This document shows, piece after piece, positions 36,601-47,265 of a stretch of DNA of 64,000 nucleotides. The position numbers were made by a program, and so were the translations under genes. The notes under the pieces were generated by a model, which saw nothing but the letters and a program-made list of their open reading frames with translations, made no database searches and was not told where the DNA came from. Each line of letters begins with the position of its first letter. The first letter of the stretch is position 1. Location of the stretch: NCBI GenBank assembly GCA_025594325.1, contig JANHCV010000001.1:2480001-2544000 (forward strand). The letters are read 5' to 3'. The DNA is from Blastocladiella emersonii ATCC 22665. Lineage: Eukaryota > Blastocladiomycota > Blastocladiomycetes > Blastocladiales > Blastocladiaceae.

Positions 36601-39600
36601 CGAGACGACCGAGACGACCGAGACCACCGCCTCGTACACCGAGTCGACCGAGATCGCCGTTTCGGAGCAGATCACCGCCGTCGAGTCCACCGAGATCGTT
36701 TCGGAGGTCGTGTCGGAGGCGTCCGAGGTCCAGATCGTTGCCGAGTGCACCGAGTCGTCGTCGTCGTCGTCGACCATTGAGACGACCGAGACCACGGCCG
36801 AGCTCGTTTCGGAGCAGATCATTGCCGTCGAGACGGCCGAGGTCGTTTCGGAGGTGTCCGAGCAGGTCGAGATCGTCGCCGAGTGCACCGAGGCCTCCTC
36901 CTCGTCGTCGTCTTCGACCATTGAGACGACCGAGATCACCACCGAGACCACCGAGACCACCACCACGACGGTCGTCGAGTCCACGGCCGCCGCCGCCGAG
37001 CTCGAGTTCGAGTCGTCTTCCTCGTCCTCGATCCACTCGCACACCACCACGGCCGCGGTTGGCGTCGCCGCTGCTGCTGCTGCCGCCGCGATCGCTGCCG
37101 GCTCCATTGCCGCTGCGGTCATTGCCCACGGCCACCACGACGATGCTGCTTCGTCGTCGTCCGACGAGGAGGAGCACGAGCACCACCACGCGACCACCAC
37201 CATCGCCGCCGAGTGCTCCTCGTCCGAGACGGTCGAGTCCACGTTCGAGACGACTGAGACGACCGAGACCACCACCACCACGGTCGTCGAGACCACCGAG
37301 ACCACCGAGACCACCGAGACCACCGAGACCACCGAGACCACCGAGACCACCGAGACCACCGAGACCACCGAGACCACCGAGGTCGTTTCGGAGGCCGTTT
37401 CCGAGCAGGTCGAGGTCCAGATCGTCGCCGAGTCGTCGACCGAGATCGTGTCCGAGGCCACCGAGACCCACGCCGAGTGCTCTTCGGCCGTTTCGGAGGT
37501 GGAAATCACCACCGAGACCACCGCCACGGCCACCGAGTCGACCGAGATCGTTTCGGAGGTCGTTTCGGAGCAGACCATTGCCACCGAGTCGACCGAGATC
37601 GTTTCGGAGGTCGTTTCGGAGCAGACCATTGCCGTCGAGTCGACCGAGGTCGTTTCGGAGCAGGTCCAGGTCGAGATCGTTGCCGAGTGCACCGAGGCCT
37701 CCTCCTCGTCGTCGTCGTCGACCATTGAGACGACCGAGACCACCCAGATCGTCGAGACGACCGAGACGACCGAGACGACCGAGACCACCGCCTCGTACAC
37801 CGAGTCGACCGAGATCGCCGTTTCGGAGCAGATCACCGCCGTCGAGTCCACCGAGATCGTTTCGGAGGTCGTGTCGGAGGCGTCCGAGGTCCAGATCGTT
37901 GCCGAGTGCACCGAGTCGTCGTCGTCGTCGTCGACCATTGAGACGACCGAGACCACGGCCGAGCTCGTTTCGGAGCAGATCATTGCCGTCGAGACGGCCG
38001 AGGTCGTTTCGGAGGTGTCCGAGCAGGTCGAGATCGTCGCCGAGTGCACCGAGGCCTCCTCCTCGTCGTCGTCTTCGACCATTGAGACGACCGAGATCAC
38101 CACCGAGACCACCGAGACCACCACCACGACGGTCGTCGAGTCCACGGCCGCCGCCGCCGAGCTCGAGTTCGAGTCGTCTTCCTCGTCCTCGATCCACTCG
38201 CACACCACCACGGCCGCGGTTGGCGTCGCCGCTGCTGCTGCTGCCGCCGCGATCGCTGCCGGCTCCATTGCCGCTGCGGTCATTGCCCACGGCCACCACG
38301 ACGATGCTGCTTCGTCGTCGTCCGACGAGGAGGAGCACGAGCACCACCACGCGACCACCACCATCGCCGCCGAGTGCTCCTCGTCCGAGACGGTCGAGTC
38401 CACGTTCGAGACGACTGAGACGACCGAGACCACCACCACCACGGTCGTCGAGACCACCGAGACCACCGAGACCACCGAGACCACCGAGACCACCGAGACC
38501 ACCGAGACCACCGAGACCACCGAGACCACCGAGACCACCGAGGTCGTTTCGGAGGCCGTTTCCGAGCAGGTCGAGGTCCAGATCGTCGCCGAGTCGTCGA
38601 CCGAGATCGTGTCCGAGGCCACCGAGACCCACGCCGAGTGCTCTTCGGCCGTTTCGGAAACTTCAGCCGCCAAGGCGGCTGATTCTTCTCTTTCGGCGAC
38701 CGTTGTCCCGGCTGTCCCTGTGGTCGCCGCCACGGTCACCGTGCTCGCTTCTCAGCTCGCATCGTCGTCTGACGACGAAGCGCGCATTGAGGTTGAGCAC
38801 ACGTTCAAGCCCGAGGTGTCGCTTCGCCAGCGTCTCGTCACGAATGTGACTGACTCAGGCGCTGACCTGATCGACTCCGCTGTTGATGTTGCAACGACCC
38901 TTGCTTCCTCCGCGGCCGACACGCTCGATAGTGTTGAACGCGAAATCGAGAACGAGCTGCGCGAGTCCAGCGAGCAGATCACCCGCTCCCTCTTTGAGGC
39001 CGAGACGACCGTACGTGTCATCCATCTACTCCCTCAACATATGCCTAGTGGCATACTCACTTTTTCACGTCTTCTCTTTGTACCTGCAGTTCAAGGCCAG
39101 CACCATGGACGTCCTTGTCAAGTCGGTGACTGATACCTCGAAACCGCTTCCAATCAAGCGCATTGTCCACTGGTCGTTCGTGACGCTCATCACGATCCTG
39201 CTGTTCGTCTCCATCTTCACGTTCGGCTCCGAGGGCAACCTGTACATGTGGTTCCTCGTGGTCGTCAACCTTTCGCTCTGGTACTCGGTTCGCCGCCTCA
39301 TCGCTTTCCAGGAGGTCGCCCACGACCGCGACCTTGGCGCGCACGAGGACTATGAGGATCACAGCCACCTCACCGCGACCCTGCGCGCGCTGTCGGACGT
39401 TTCGGCCCAGTCGTTCGACTCGGTCGCCACGACCGTGATCACCCGCGCCACGTCCACGACCGAGGTGACCCACAAGCACCTCCGCATCGCCCGCCTCGTC
39501 TCGCTGCTCATCTTCGTTGCCATTGCCTTCACGTTCATGTCCTGGTTCTGGCTCATCTTCTCGACTGCTGTGTTCGCGCTGTGGACCTTCCGCCGCTCCG

Positions 39601-40115
39601 TCGCTCGCCAGGTCACCATGCGCTACGTCGTCGCTACCCGCAGCACGGCCAACCTGCGCGTCACCATCCGCATCGCCCACCTCGCGTTCGCCGCGCTGAC
39701 GGCCGTCTTCGCCGTGACCACCATGCTCACGTGGAGTACCTACGCGCTGTTCCTGACCATTGTCATGGCCATGACGTGGGCGTATGCTTCGCACCTCGCC
39801 GTTGTCGTTCTCCGCCACGACGTCGCGTCTTCCGCTGCCGCCCGCCTCGCGTCCGAGGTGTCGAGCGCCGCCACTGTGACGACCTCGTCGTCGGCTTCGT
39901 CCCTGTCCATGGCCGCCGCCGCCGAGTCTGCATCCGCCGCCACCAAGGAGACGTCCGCGACCACGACGTACACGACCACCACCTACACGACCACCACGTC
40001 CAAGGTCGTGAACGAGGTCGGCACAGAGACCATCGTGTCCTCCTCGACTTCGGCCGCTCGCGCCGAGCCGGTCGTTGTCACCACGACGACGATCGAGACC
40101 TCCTCCTCCGCCTAA
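24619..40115 (+). CDS. Giant (about 5087-residue) tandem-repeat membrane protein, unknown family
   Basis: Four exons: 24619-24622, 24701-26007, 26084-39010, 39090-40115. Donors are GTACGT, GTACGC, GTACGT and all junctions keep phase. Residues 3-155 are Cys/Pro-rich, with repeats like PPAECAPCPPAEDCPAPP. About 315-340 is an Ala/Val hydrophobic stretch (AAGAALAVVAVGAAITAA). About 727-4628 is the tandem array of 387-residue units. About 4650-4745 is an amphipathic region (SADTLDSVEREIENELRESS). About 4765-4980 holds three hydrophobic hairpins, each ending in basic residues (FVTLITILLFVSIFTF; LVSLLIFVAIAFTFMSWFWL; FAALTAVFAVTTMLTWSTYA), followed by a Thr/Ser tail. I recognise no family. There is no N-terminal signal peptide, so a classical secreted adhesin is unlikely. 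Anchoring to an internal or plasma membrane by the C-terminus is my inference. Skipping the first intron removal also leaves an open frame. Confidence 0.82.
26906..26950. repeat. Lead-in (GAGACCACC)5 minisatellite before the array
   Basis: Five in-frame copies of the 9-base unit coding Glu-Thr-Thr sit directly before the first large unit. The same minisatellite ends each large unit, with nine copies in most and six in the second. Confidence 0.9.
26951..38658. repeat. Tandem array of ten 1.16-kb coding units plus a partial eleventh
   Basis: Unit starts (GAGGTCGTTTCGGAGGCC) are at 26951, 28115, 29249, 30410, 31574, 32735, 33896, 35057, 36218 and 37379. A partial unit runs 38540-38658, where it breaks into unique sequence. 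Unit lengths are 1164, 1134, 1161, 1164, then six times 1161, all multiples of 3. Units look identical at the base level except for: the Glu-Thr-Thr minisatellite (six instead of nine in unit 2); a Ser run of seven instead of six and ACCGCG instead of ACCACG in units 1 and 4. Each unit encodes Thr/Glu/Ser/Val sequence, several Ser runs, one hydrophobic stretch (VGVAAAAAAAAIAAGSIAAA) and His/acidic clusters (HGHHDD, DEEEHEHHH). Near-identity means recent expansion or constant homogenisation. Confidence 0.97.
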
Positions 40116-40931
40116 GCCATCTCTCGTGCACCCGTGTCGCTCATTGCCAAGCATCGGCTCAGTTGGACGCTCGTTTTGCGCAACTGTGTCAACGCCAGCC
40201 CTGGGCTCAAGCTGTACTTCGTTCCCCCGAATCGCCCCGCCAAACCCCCTCCTGCTCCGTACTCTCCCTGGACCACGCGAGCCACCGTCATTTTCCGCGG
40301 CCCTCGACGCTCTCTCCGCATCCCGACGTCGTTCCTGCTCGCCTGCAGATGTCACGTCGCTGCGCAAGAAGCTCGGGTGTCGCCTACCCTCGCGCGGTCC
40401 AGTTCCGTTTGTCATCCCCTCCTCTTTGCTCTCGCGGAGCAGCTTGGTGCAGGCCTTCTTTTCCTCTCGTCTTTTGTGTTTTTGCTGTACCACCACCGTT
40501 TTTGTTTGCCGTATTGCAAGCTGTATCTGTTAATCCCACCTTGTTCCTCTCCACATCGCTCATCTTGTGGAGCAGCTTTGAAAAGTCTTAAGGACTTCAA
40601 TCGTTCCTGACGCCTCATGTCTGCACAGCTCGCGAGCAAATGACGGTGGCCTGCTTCGCGTCGATGCGAGAGTAACGGTCATTTGGTGTTGTAATGCTTC
40701 CGGACAAGGTTCTAGTTGGCGGTGGCCGTGGCCGTCGCTGCGGGTCATGGCCGTGACCGCAGCGACTGACCTTGGCCACCCCGTCCCTCATCGATCTGCT
40801 CACCGCTGCTCCTCGCAAACCGCCGCGAAGTGGAAGACAAATAAGATTCTGATTCACGCCAAGTACGAGTATAACTAGGTAAGAACTAAACCGAATAAGA
40901 GCGAGTGACAAAAGTAAACCGTCCATCCGGC
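40116..40931. other. Convergent intergenic region after the giant gene
   Basis: 816 bp between the stops of two convergent genes. The first 480 bp are pyrimidine-rich, consistent with a long 3' UTR. An imperfect hairpin lies at 40736-40764. No coding homology is visible. Confidence 0.5.
40736..40764. other. Hairpin-forming sequence
   Basis: The arms CGCTGCGGGTCA and TGACCGCAGCG pair with one bulged base around a loop of about six bases. It could be a 3' UTR or transcript-end structure, or chance in GC-rich DNA. Confidence 0.35.
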
Positions 40932-43900
40932 TCACTCATTGCCGCCCTCACCATTCCCGCCGCGCGACCGGTGATGCCCGTGGTGCCCGATCGCATTCGA
41001 AAACAAGCTATCGAGTGCGAGCGCGTCGGGGTCAAGCGGGTCGAGCGTGGATCCGGCACTGCTGCTCCCCGCGCCGCCGCCGTCGCCCGCGGCCGGAACC
41101 TGCGTGAGGTCGAGCGGCGAGCCGTGCGCGTGGCCGAACGGCGCGTCGAGGTCGACCGTGAACCCGTGGTGGTGCACGAGCCCGGCGCCGTCGAGGTCCA
41201 TGAACTCGTTGAGCGCGAGCGCCATCTCCATCATGGACGCGGCGCCGGCGCCCGGGGCCGCCGAGCCGGGGAACGCGGACGACGACAACGACGACGAGAG
41301 CGACGGGCGGCGCCCGTTCCTTGGACCAGTCGGGCCGCCGAGCCGCTGGCTGGTCTTGCGCGAGCGCGGCGGGAGCCCGCGACCGCTGCCCGGGATCGAG
41401 GTGCGGCGACCGGCGTTGAACGCGGGCCCGCCCATGGTGAGCGGCGGGGCGAGCGGGTCGGCGGCGCCGGGGCCCGAGGTGGGCGGGAGCATGGGCGAGC
41501 GCATGGGCCCGAACGTCGGGGAGAGCGGGACGAGCGAGAGCGACAGGGCGCCGGGCGCCGCGTGGCCCTTGAGTGCGCGCAGCGGGTTGGACGCGACGGC
41601 GTTGGCCTGCGCGTGGTGCGGGTCCTGCGCGCGGAACGCGGCGAAGGCCTGCGACGTGGCCGAGATGCGGCGGAACCGGTGCCCGTGGTGCAGCGCGTTG
41701 CTGCCGAGGCCCGAGGCGGCGGACGCGGTCCGCGCCGAGCTGAGGCCGGGCGATAAGAGGTCGCCGAACGCGCGGGCCGCGGCGCTCGATGCGCCCGAGT
41801 GGCCGACCAGGTCGAGTCCGATCGACGCGGATGTGCTGCGCCCGTCGTCGTCGTCCTCGTCCTCGGTCTCGCTGCCGCCTGTCGCGGCAGGCCCGTCGGT
41901 CTCGCCGTCCGACTCATCCGTGGACGCGAACAGGTCGATCTCGAGCACCTGGTCGAGCGCGACGGTCGCGGGCGTCGTGGGCGTGGGTGGCGGCGGGGGC
42001 GTACCTGGCCCGGTTCCCGTGGCGCTGAGCGGCGGCTTCTGGAACGTGTAGGGCGACATGGCCATGTACGTGGCGAGCTGCGTGAGCGGACGCTGGCCCG
42101 TGCTGCTGGACAGGCGGCGCTGGCGCTTCGGGGCCGGGCTGAGGTGCAGGAGCGGCTTGCCGTGCAGGTGCGCACTCGTGAGGAGCGGGTTGGTGGTGGA
42201 GCCGGTGCCGAGGTCCGCCGACTTGCCGCCCTCGCCGTCGTCGAGCCCGCCGGGCCCGTCGCTGAGCGTCTCGAGCGGCGCGGGGAGCCACTCGTCGCGG
42301 TGCCGCTTGGACGGCGGCGCGAGGTACCCGAGGCCAAAGTCCTTGAGACTGATCTTGCGCGCGCGGTTCGATGCGCTGCCGCTCGATCCGCCATGGTGGT
42401 GATGGTGGTGGTGGTGCGACGAGCTGCGGCCGTACCCGGCGCCGGGCGAAGACGCGGCGACGACGCCCTGGACGAAGCTCGGGTACGCCGGGATCGCGTG
42501 GGCGGCGCCGTGGTGATGGTGGTGGTGGTGGTGACCGTTCCCGTTGGCCGACGCGGCCTTGACCGCGTTGACGGCGAGCTGGTGCGGCGACGCGGGCGCG
42601 ACGAGGTCCACGACATCCATGTCGTCGTCGTCGCTGGTCCACTCGACGTCGGGCCGCAGGGTGCCGGGCGGGGAGATGCCGTGGTCGCTCTCGTCCGAGT
42701 ACGGGTACGCCGTGTACGTGACGAGGGCGCCGACGTCGTCATCGTCGTCCTCGTCCTCGTCCGCATCCACGGCCATGGCGTCGGCGAGCGGCGCGGCAGC
42801 GGCGGCGGCGGCCACGCGGCGCTTGAGCTCCGTCTCGAAGTCCTCCTCCTCGTCGTCGGTGGACTCGTCGTCCGAGTCTGTGTCCGACTTGTGGGTGGTG
42901 GCCGGCGGCGCAGGCGCCGCAGCAGCAGGAACGACGCCCTTGCTCGCGAGCACCGCATTGACGACCTCGGCGACGTCGTCGGGCGAGAGCTCGTCCTCGG
43001 TCTCGTCCGCGTCCTGGTTCGCCGACACCGGTGCGGGTGGTGGCGGAGCCGATGCCGCTGCGGCGGCGTCGGCCGCAGCATCGGCGCGGCGCTGGAACTG
43101 GAGCTGCTGGCGGAGGTGCAGGCGGCGTCGGTGACGCGCCTGGGTCTCGCGCTCCGAGTCGGACCCGGACCCGGAATCGGTGTCGGACTCCTCCGAGTCC
43201 GTGTCCGAGTCGTCGAGGTACGACAGGTTACGGATCGAGGCGGCGGCCGAGAGTTTCGGCGGCGGCGCGGTCGGGAGCGCGACGAGGCCGGGCGCTGGCG
43301 CCCTTGGCGGGGCCGGCTGCGCGCGGCGCGCGGGCGGCGGGGGCGGTGGGGACGACAGCGTGTCGATGGCGAGCTCGCCGTCCTCGTCCTCGTCGTCGTC
43401 GTCGCTCATGGTCCCGTCATCGGACGCGGCGTCGTCGGCGCGCCGCTGCTGCTTCACAATCGCCGTTTTGCGCGCGGTCGAGGGCGCAGGGCGGCCCGAC
43501 TTGACGACAGGCGCCGCGGGACCGCGCACGGGCAGCGGGCGGATCGGGAGCGGCGGTGGCGCGGTGCGTGGTGCGCGCGGCGGCGAGTCGAACTCGTCGA
43601 GCGTGTCGTCGTCCTCGCTCTCGGTGTCGTCGGCGCCGCGGTGAACGACTGGCGCGGGCGCGGGGCGTGTCGGGAGCGGGCGCGAGTTGGCCGCGGCGGG
43701 CATGGGTGCACGGGGAGGGAGGGGTAACGGTTTGTTGCGCTGCATTTCGGCGGCGGCGGCAGCCTCGGCCGCGCTGCTCTGCTTCCGCGAGCGCTGCGCG
43801 CCGTCACGGCCAGCAGCGGCAGTAGCAGCGGCGCGTTTTGGCGGCGGTGAGAGAAGGTTGCCGGGCGCCATGGGCCGCATCGGCGGCGACTTGAAGTTCT

Positions 43901-46479
43901 GCGCCGCGGCGCGCGGGGGCAGCGCGGCGGCCTTGGGGAACGGCGGGGCCGGGTCCGCGGCGGCGGCAGACTTGCGGCGGCCGTTCCCGGCGAGCGGGAT
44001 GGTGGGCACGCTCTCGGCCGACGCGCGCGACGAGGACGAGGAGGCAGCAGCCCCGGGCCCCATGGCGCCCGCACGAGGCGCGCCGCGCGCCTTACTGCCC
44101 GCCGCGGGCGCCGATGTGGGCAAGGGTATTGGCGGGTCGGTTTTGACGGACGCGCCGCGCGCCTTGGCCGACGACGACGACGAGGACCGCGGGCCGCGCG
44201 CGGCGGAGCCACTGCTCGGCGGCGCGGCGGGGGCAGCGGGCGGCTCCGGGTCGCCGGGTGCAGCGGCCGCGTCCTTGCACGTGCACACGAGGTCGCAGAC
44301 GGGGCACAGGTCGTCCTCGTCCATGGCGTCGTCGGTCTCGTCGGACGCGGCGGGGGCGACGGCGGCCGCGGGCGCGCTGGCGGGGCGGGCGGCGATGGGG
44401 AGTGGCGCGAGTGGGAGTGGGTCCGGTTTCGGTGCCGCGCGTTTCGCGCTGCTGTTGCCGGCGGCGCGCTGCGACTTTGGTGGCGCGGGCGGCGCGGCCT
44501 TGGCCGGCTTGGGCGCGGGTGGTACAGCCTTGCGCTCTGTGGCCTTGACCGACTTCGGCTTCGCGACGGGCGGCGGCGGCGCCGTCCCGCGCGAGCTCGA
44601 CCCGCGCGACGACCCACCACCATTACTGCTGCCGATCGACCCCGTATCCGAGTCGTCGGCGAGCGACGGGAGCGCGGCCGAGTGGACGACGTGGCCGAGG
44701 ACGTTTTTGGGCGGCGGCTGGCGGCGGTTGGACGACGACTGCGCGAGCATGTTCTGGAAGTCGGACTCGAACGAGCCGTTCTGTGCGGAGGGGGGTTTCC
44801 GACTCGCCGAGGCCGCGCTAGAGCTACCGGCCTTGCGCTGGCCGGCCGCCGGCGCGGTCGGGAGCGGCGCCATGGGGAGCGGCGGCGGGGGCGGCGCTGC
44901 GTCGTTGGCGCGGGACCGGGCGGTGTTGGCGCGCGAGGCGGCGGCACTGTTCTTGCGCTGGCGCGGAGCCGGTGCCTGTGCAGACACGGGTGCTGGAGGC
45001 GCGCTCGCGGGAGCGGAGGCCGGCGCTCCGCGCAGCTGCTTGCGCGGTGGCAGCGGGAGCGCGGGAGCAGGAGCACGCGGAGCAGCGGGCGCCGGGGCGG
45101 CGGGGGGAAGCGGCTGTTGCGCCGCGGCCGAGGTCGCGGATGGCGGGACAGGGACGCGCGGCTGCTTGGGCGGGCGCGGGCGCGGTGCCGGCGGCGGTGG
45201 CGGGGCGTTGTGCCGGGACCGCGCGCCGCGGCCGAGCGCGATGAGGGTAGGGACCATGGGTGGTGGTTGGGCGGGGAAGGCAGCAGCAGCGGGCGGGGCC
45301 GAGGTCGACGTGGTTGCCGGTGCAGCAGGAGCCGGAGCAGCAGGTGCGGCGGCGACCTGGGGCTGGATCGGCAGCGGGATCGCGGGGCAGAAGGGTGCGG
45401 GGATGGCGGGTCCAGGGACCGCGGGGAAGGAGGCAGCAGCGGCGGTCGGAGCACCGCGGCCACGGCCAGCGGCACCACCGCCGCGTCCACCGCGGCGAGA
45501 CGGCGCGGGCAACGGCGGGCGCGGGAGCGGTGCGGAGACGACGAGCGACGCGTCGAGCGAGGTGACCATGGCGGCGGCGGCAAAGTCGTCAAACGACGCG
45601 AACGACTGCTGCTGTGGCTGAGGCGGGGGCGGGGGCGGCGGGGCGGGCATGGCGTAGTCAAAGTCGTCCTCGTCGTCCTCGTCATCTTCGTCCTCATCGT
45701 CGTCGTCATCATCCGAGTCCTCCTCGGTCGACGAAGCCTCGGTGACCATGTGCTGGAACAGGGCCTTTTTGGCGGCGACGGGCGCGCCGCCGCCGTGCTT
45801 GCCGCCAGTGGACGCAGCGGCCGCGGCGCGCGGGAACTTGGCGGGGGCCTTGGACACGCCGGAACGGGGCGCCTTGAAGGCGACGCTGCCGCCCAGCGCG
45901 GTCCCCTTGCGTCCGGGCGCGGGCATGGCCGACTTGCCCTTGCCGGGGCGCGGGGCGGGGACGGGGGCGGGGAAGTCAAAGTCGGACGTGTCGAGGTCCG
46001 CGTCCTCGTCCATGGCGTCGAGGTCGTAGTCGTCGTCGGTCGAGGCGGCGGTGGCCGGTGGCCGGTGGCCGGCCTTGCCGCTGCGACTGTGCCCGCCGCC
46101 GCTGGGAACGTAAGACGAGTGGGCGGCGCCGGGCAGGTGGTGGTGGTAGTCGAGGTGGTTCTTCTTGGCGCACGCGACGCACACGTACTCGGTGACGCGG
46201 TCGGCGTCGCGGGCGTCGAGGCCGATGCACCGGCCGTGGAACCAGACTAGATGTGGTGGGCGGGGACGATGAGTGGCCCGGCTGAGCAAGAGGAGAAGCG
46301 GCGGAGACCCGAGGCGTACCCTCGCAGAGCTCGCACGAGATCATAAACTCCTTGCCGTCGTAGGGCCCGCGGCAGTGGCAGTGCAGGCCGCCCGTGGCGC
46401 CCGACGTGACGGCGACGGTGCTGGAGCTGTTGCCGTTGCTGGCGGCGAAGGCGCCGTCGTGGCCGTTGGCGCTCACCAT
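40932..46479 (-). CDS. PHD-finger protein with a very long low-complexity tail
   Basis: Two exons: 46479-46320 and 46246-40932 (1824 residues). The 73-nt intron starts GTACGC and falls inside the PHD domain, joining ELCE to VWFHG in phase. The PHD finger (about 32-85) has the Cys4-His-Cys3 order: HCHC, SCELCE, WFHGRC, YVCVAC. The WFHG-type aromatic is typical of H3K4me3 readers such as Spp1/CXXC1 and PHF8. The remaining 1700 residues are Ala, Pro, Ser, Arg and Asp/Glu-rich, with acidic runs (EEDSDDDDDDEDEDDEDDED), two His runs of eight, and no other recognisable domain. A second Cys cluster, CPVCDLVCTC near 715, could bind a metal. A nuclear chromatin or transcription role is inferred from the PHD. 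No catalytic JmjC or SET domain is seen. More stop-free introns could hide in the long exon. Confidence 0.75.
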
Positions 46480-47265
46480 GGCGGTTGGGTGGTCGGTTCA
46501 GGGACGGATCGGTGGCGGACGCGTCCGAGGGGAAGTCGGGCAGCGGATGCGCCGGCGAGGGGAGGGAGGAGGAGCAAGTCGGCAGCGATGGAAGGGGACC
46601 GGCGGCGGCGCGGTTACTCGTCGTCAGGCTGCTGCTGCCTCGGCGAAAGTGCTGGGATGGTCAACGTCGTCGGAATGCGTGGTGTGTGCCGGTGATGTGC
46701 AACGAGAGATCCATACAAGAGCGAAGGGGCAGGGGAAGGGGAGAATCCGAGGAGCGAGGGACGTCAGCTAGCGAACCACAAGCGAACGAGCGAGCGGGCT
46801 GAACCGAGGCCGCGCACGGCATGCCCGAATCCTCGCCCAGCGATGGGCCCAGGATGAATGCGTACAGTCGTGGGTCGGCGGGCCGGACCCGGCAGGGGCG
46901 TAGGGGACGCCCGGAAGGCTCAGTGGACGGCGGCAGCGGGGGATCGCCTCGGCGGGTGCGGGGGCGGGAGCGCGGCGGACGACACGGGCGGCGCGGGCAC
47001 GGGCAGGGCGGGATGGCGGGGTCCGTGGGCGAGCAGGGCCATGCATGCACCAGCGGCGTGGTCGTCGTGGTCGCTGCCGAGGTCGAAGTCGGGGGTGCGC
47101 AGGAGGGGGAGGAGGGGGAAGCAGCAGCCTGAGCGGCAGCAGGCTCGACCCGTCACCCCGGCGGCACGAGTCGGCCGGTGGCTTGCCCGCGCCTTGTTTC
47201 ATCAGCCGGCCGCCCACGCCGACGTGAACGACGCGGTCGCCCTCTCCCCTCGCACACGCACCAGA
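46480..47265. promoter_or_regulatory. Divergent intergenic region, PHD gene / ALG3
   Basis: 786 bp between divergent starts, with Gly/Arg/Pro-coding low-complexity open frames on both strands that look like GC-rich noise. An ACGCGTCC variant of the recurrent motif lies near 46520. Nothing else stands out. Confidence 0.45.

Noticed and set aside
27049-37728. Ten identical 83-codon plus-strand open frames, one per unit
   Set aside because: They are an out-of-frame stretch of the large gene repeated with each unit. No independent start context or family is seen.
26462-38632. A 4056-codon minus-strand open frame (and two others of similar size) through the repeat array
   Set aside because: They are by-products of the stop-free repeat unit. 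Their translations are featureless Gly/Leu/Arg, Val/Ser or Pro/Arg/Ser repeats, and only the chosen frame joins sensibly to spliced head and tail exons.
26951-38658. CRISPR-like or satellite DNA interpretation of the array
   Set aside because: Units are 1.16 kb, coding, multiples of 3, and lie inside one spliced gene. There are no short repeats separated by unique spacers.
43687-45621. A 644-codon plus-strand open frame opposite the PHD gene
   Set aside because: Gly/Ala-rich antisense shadow of Pro/Ala/Ser codons. The minus frame is continuous with the PHD exon.
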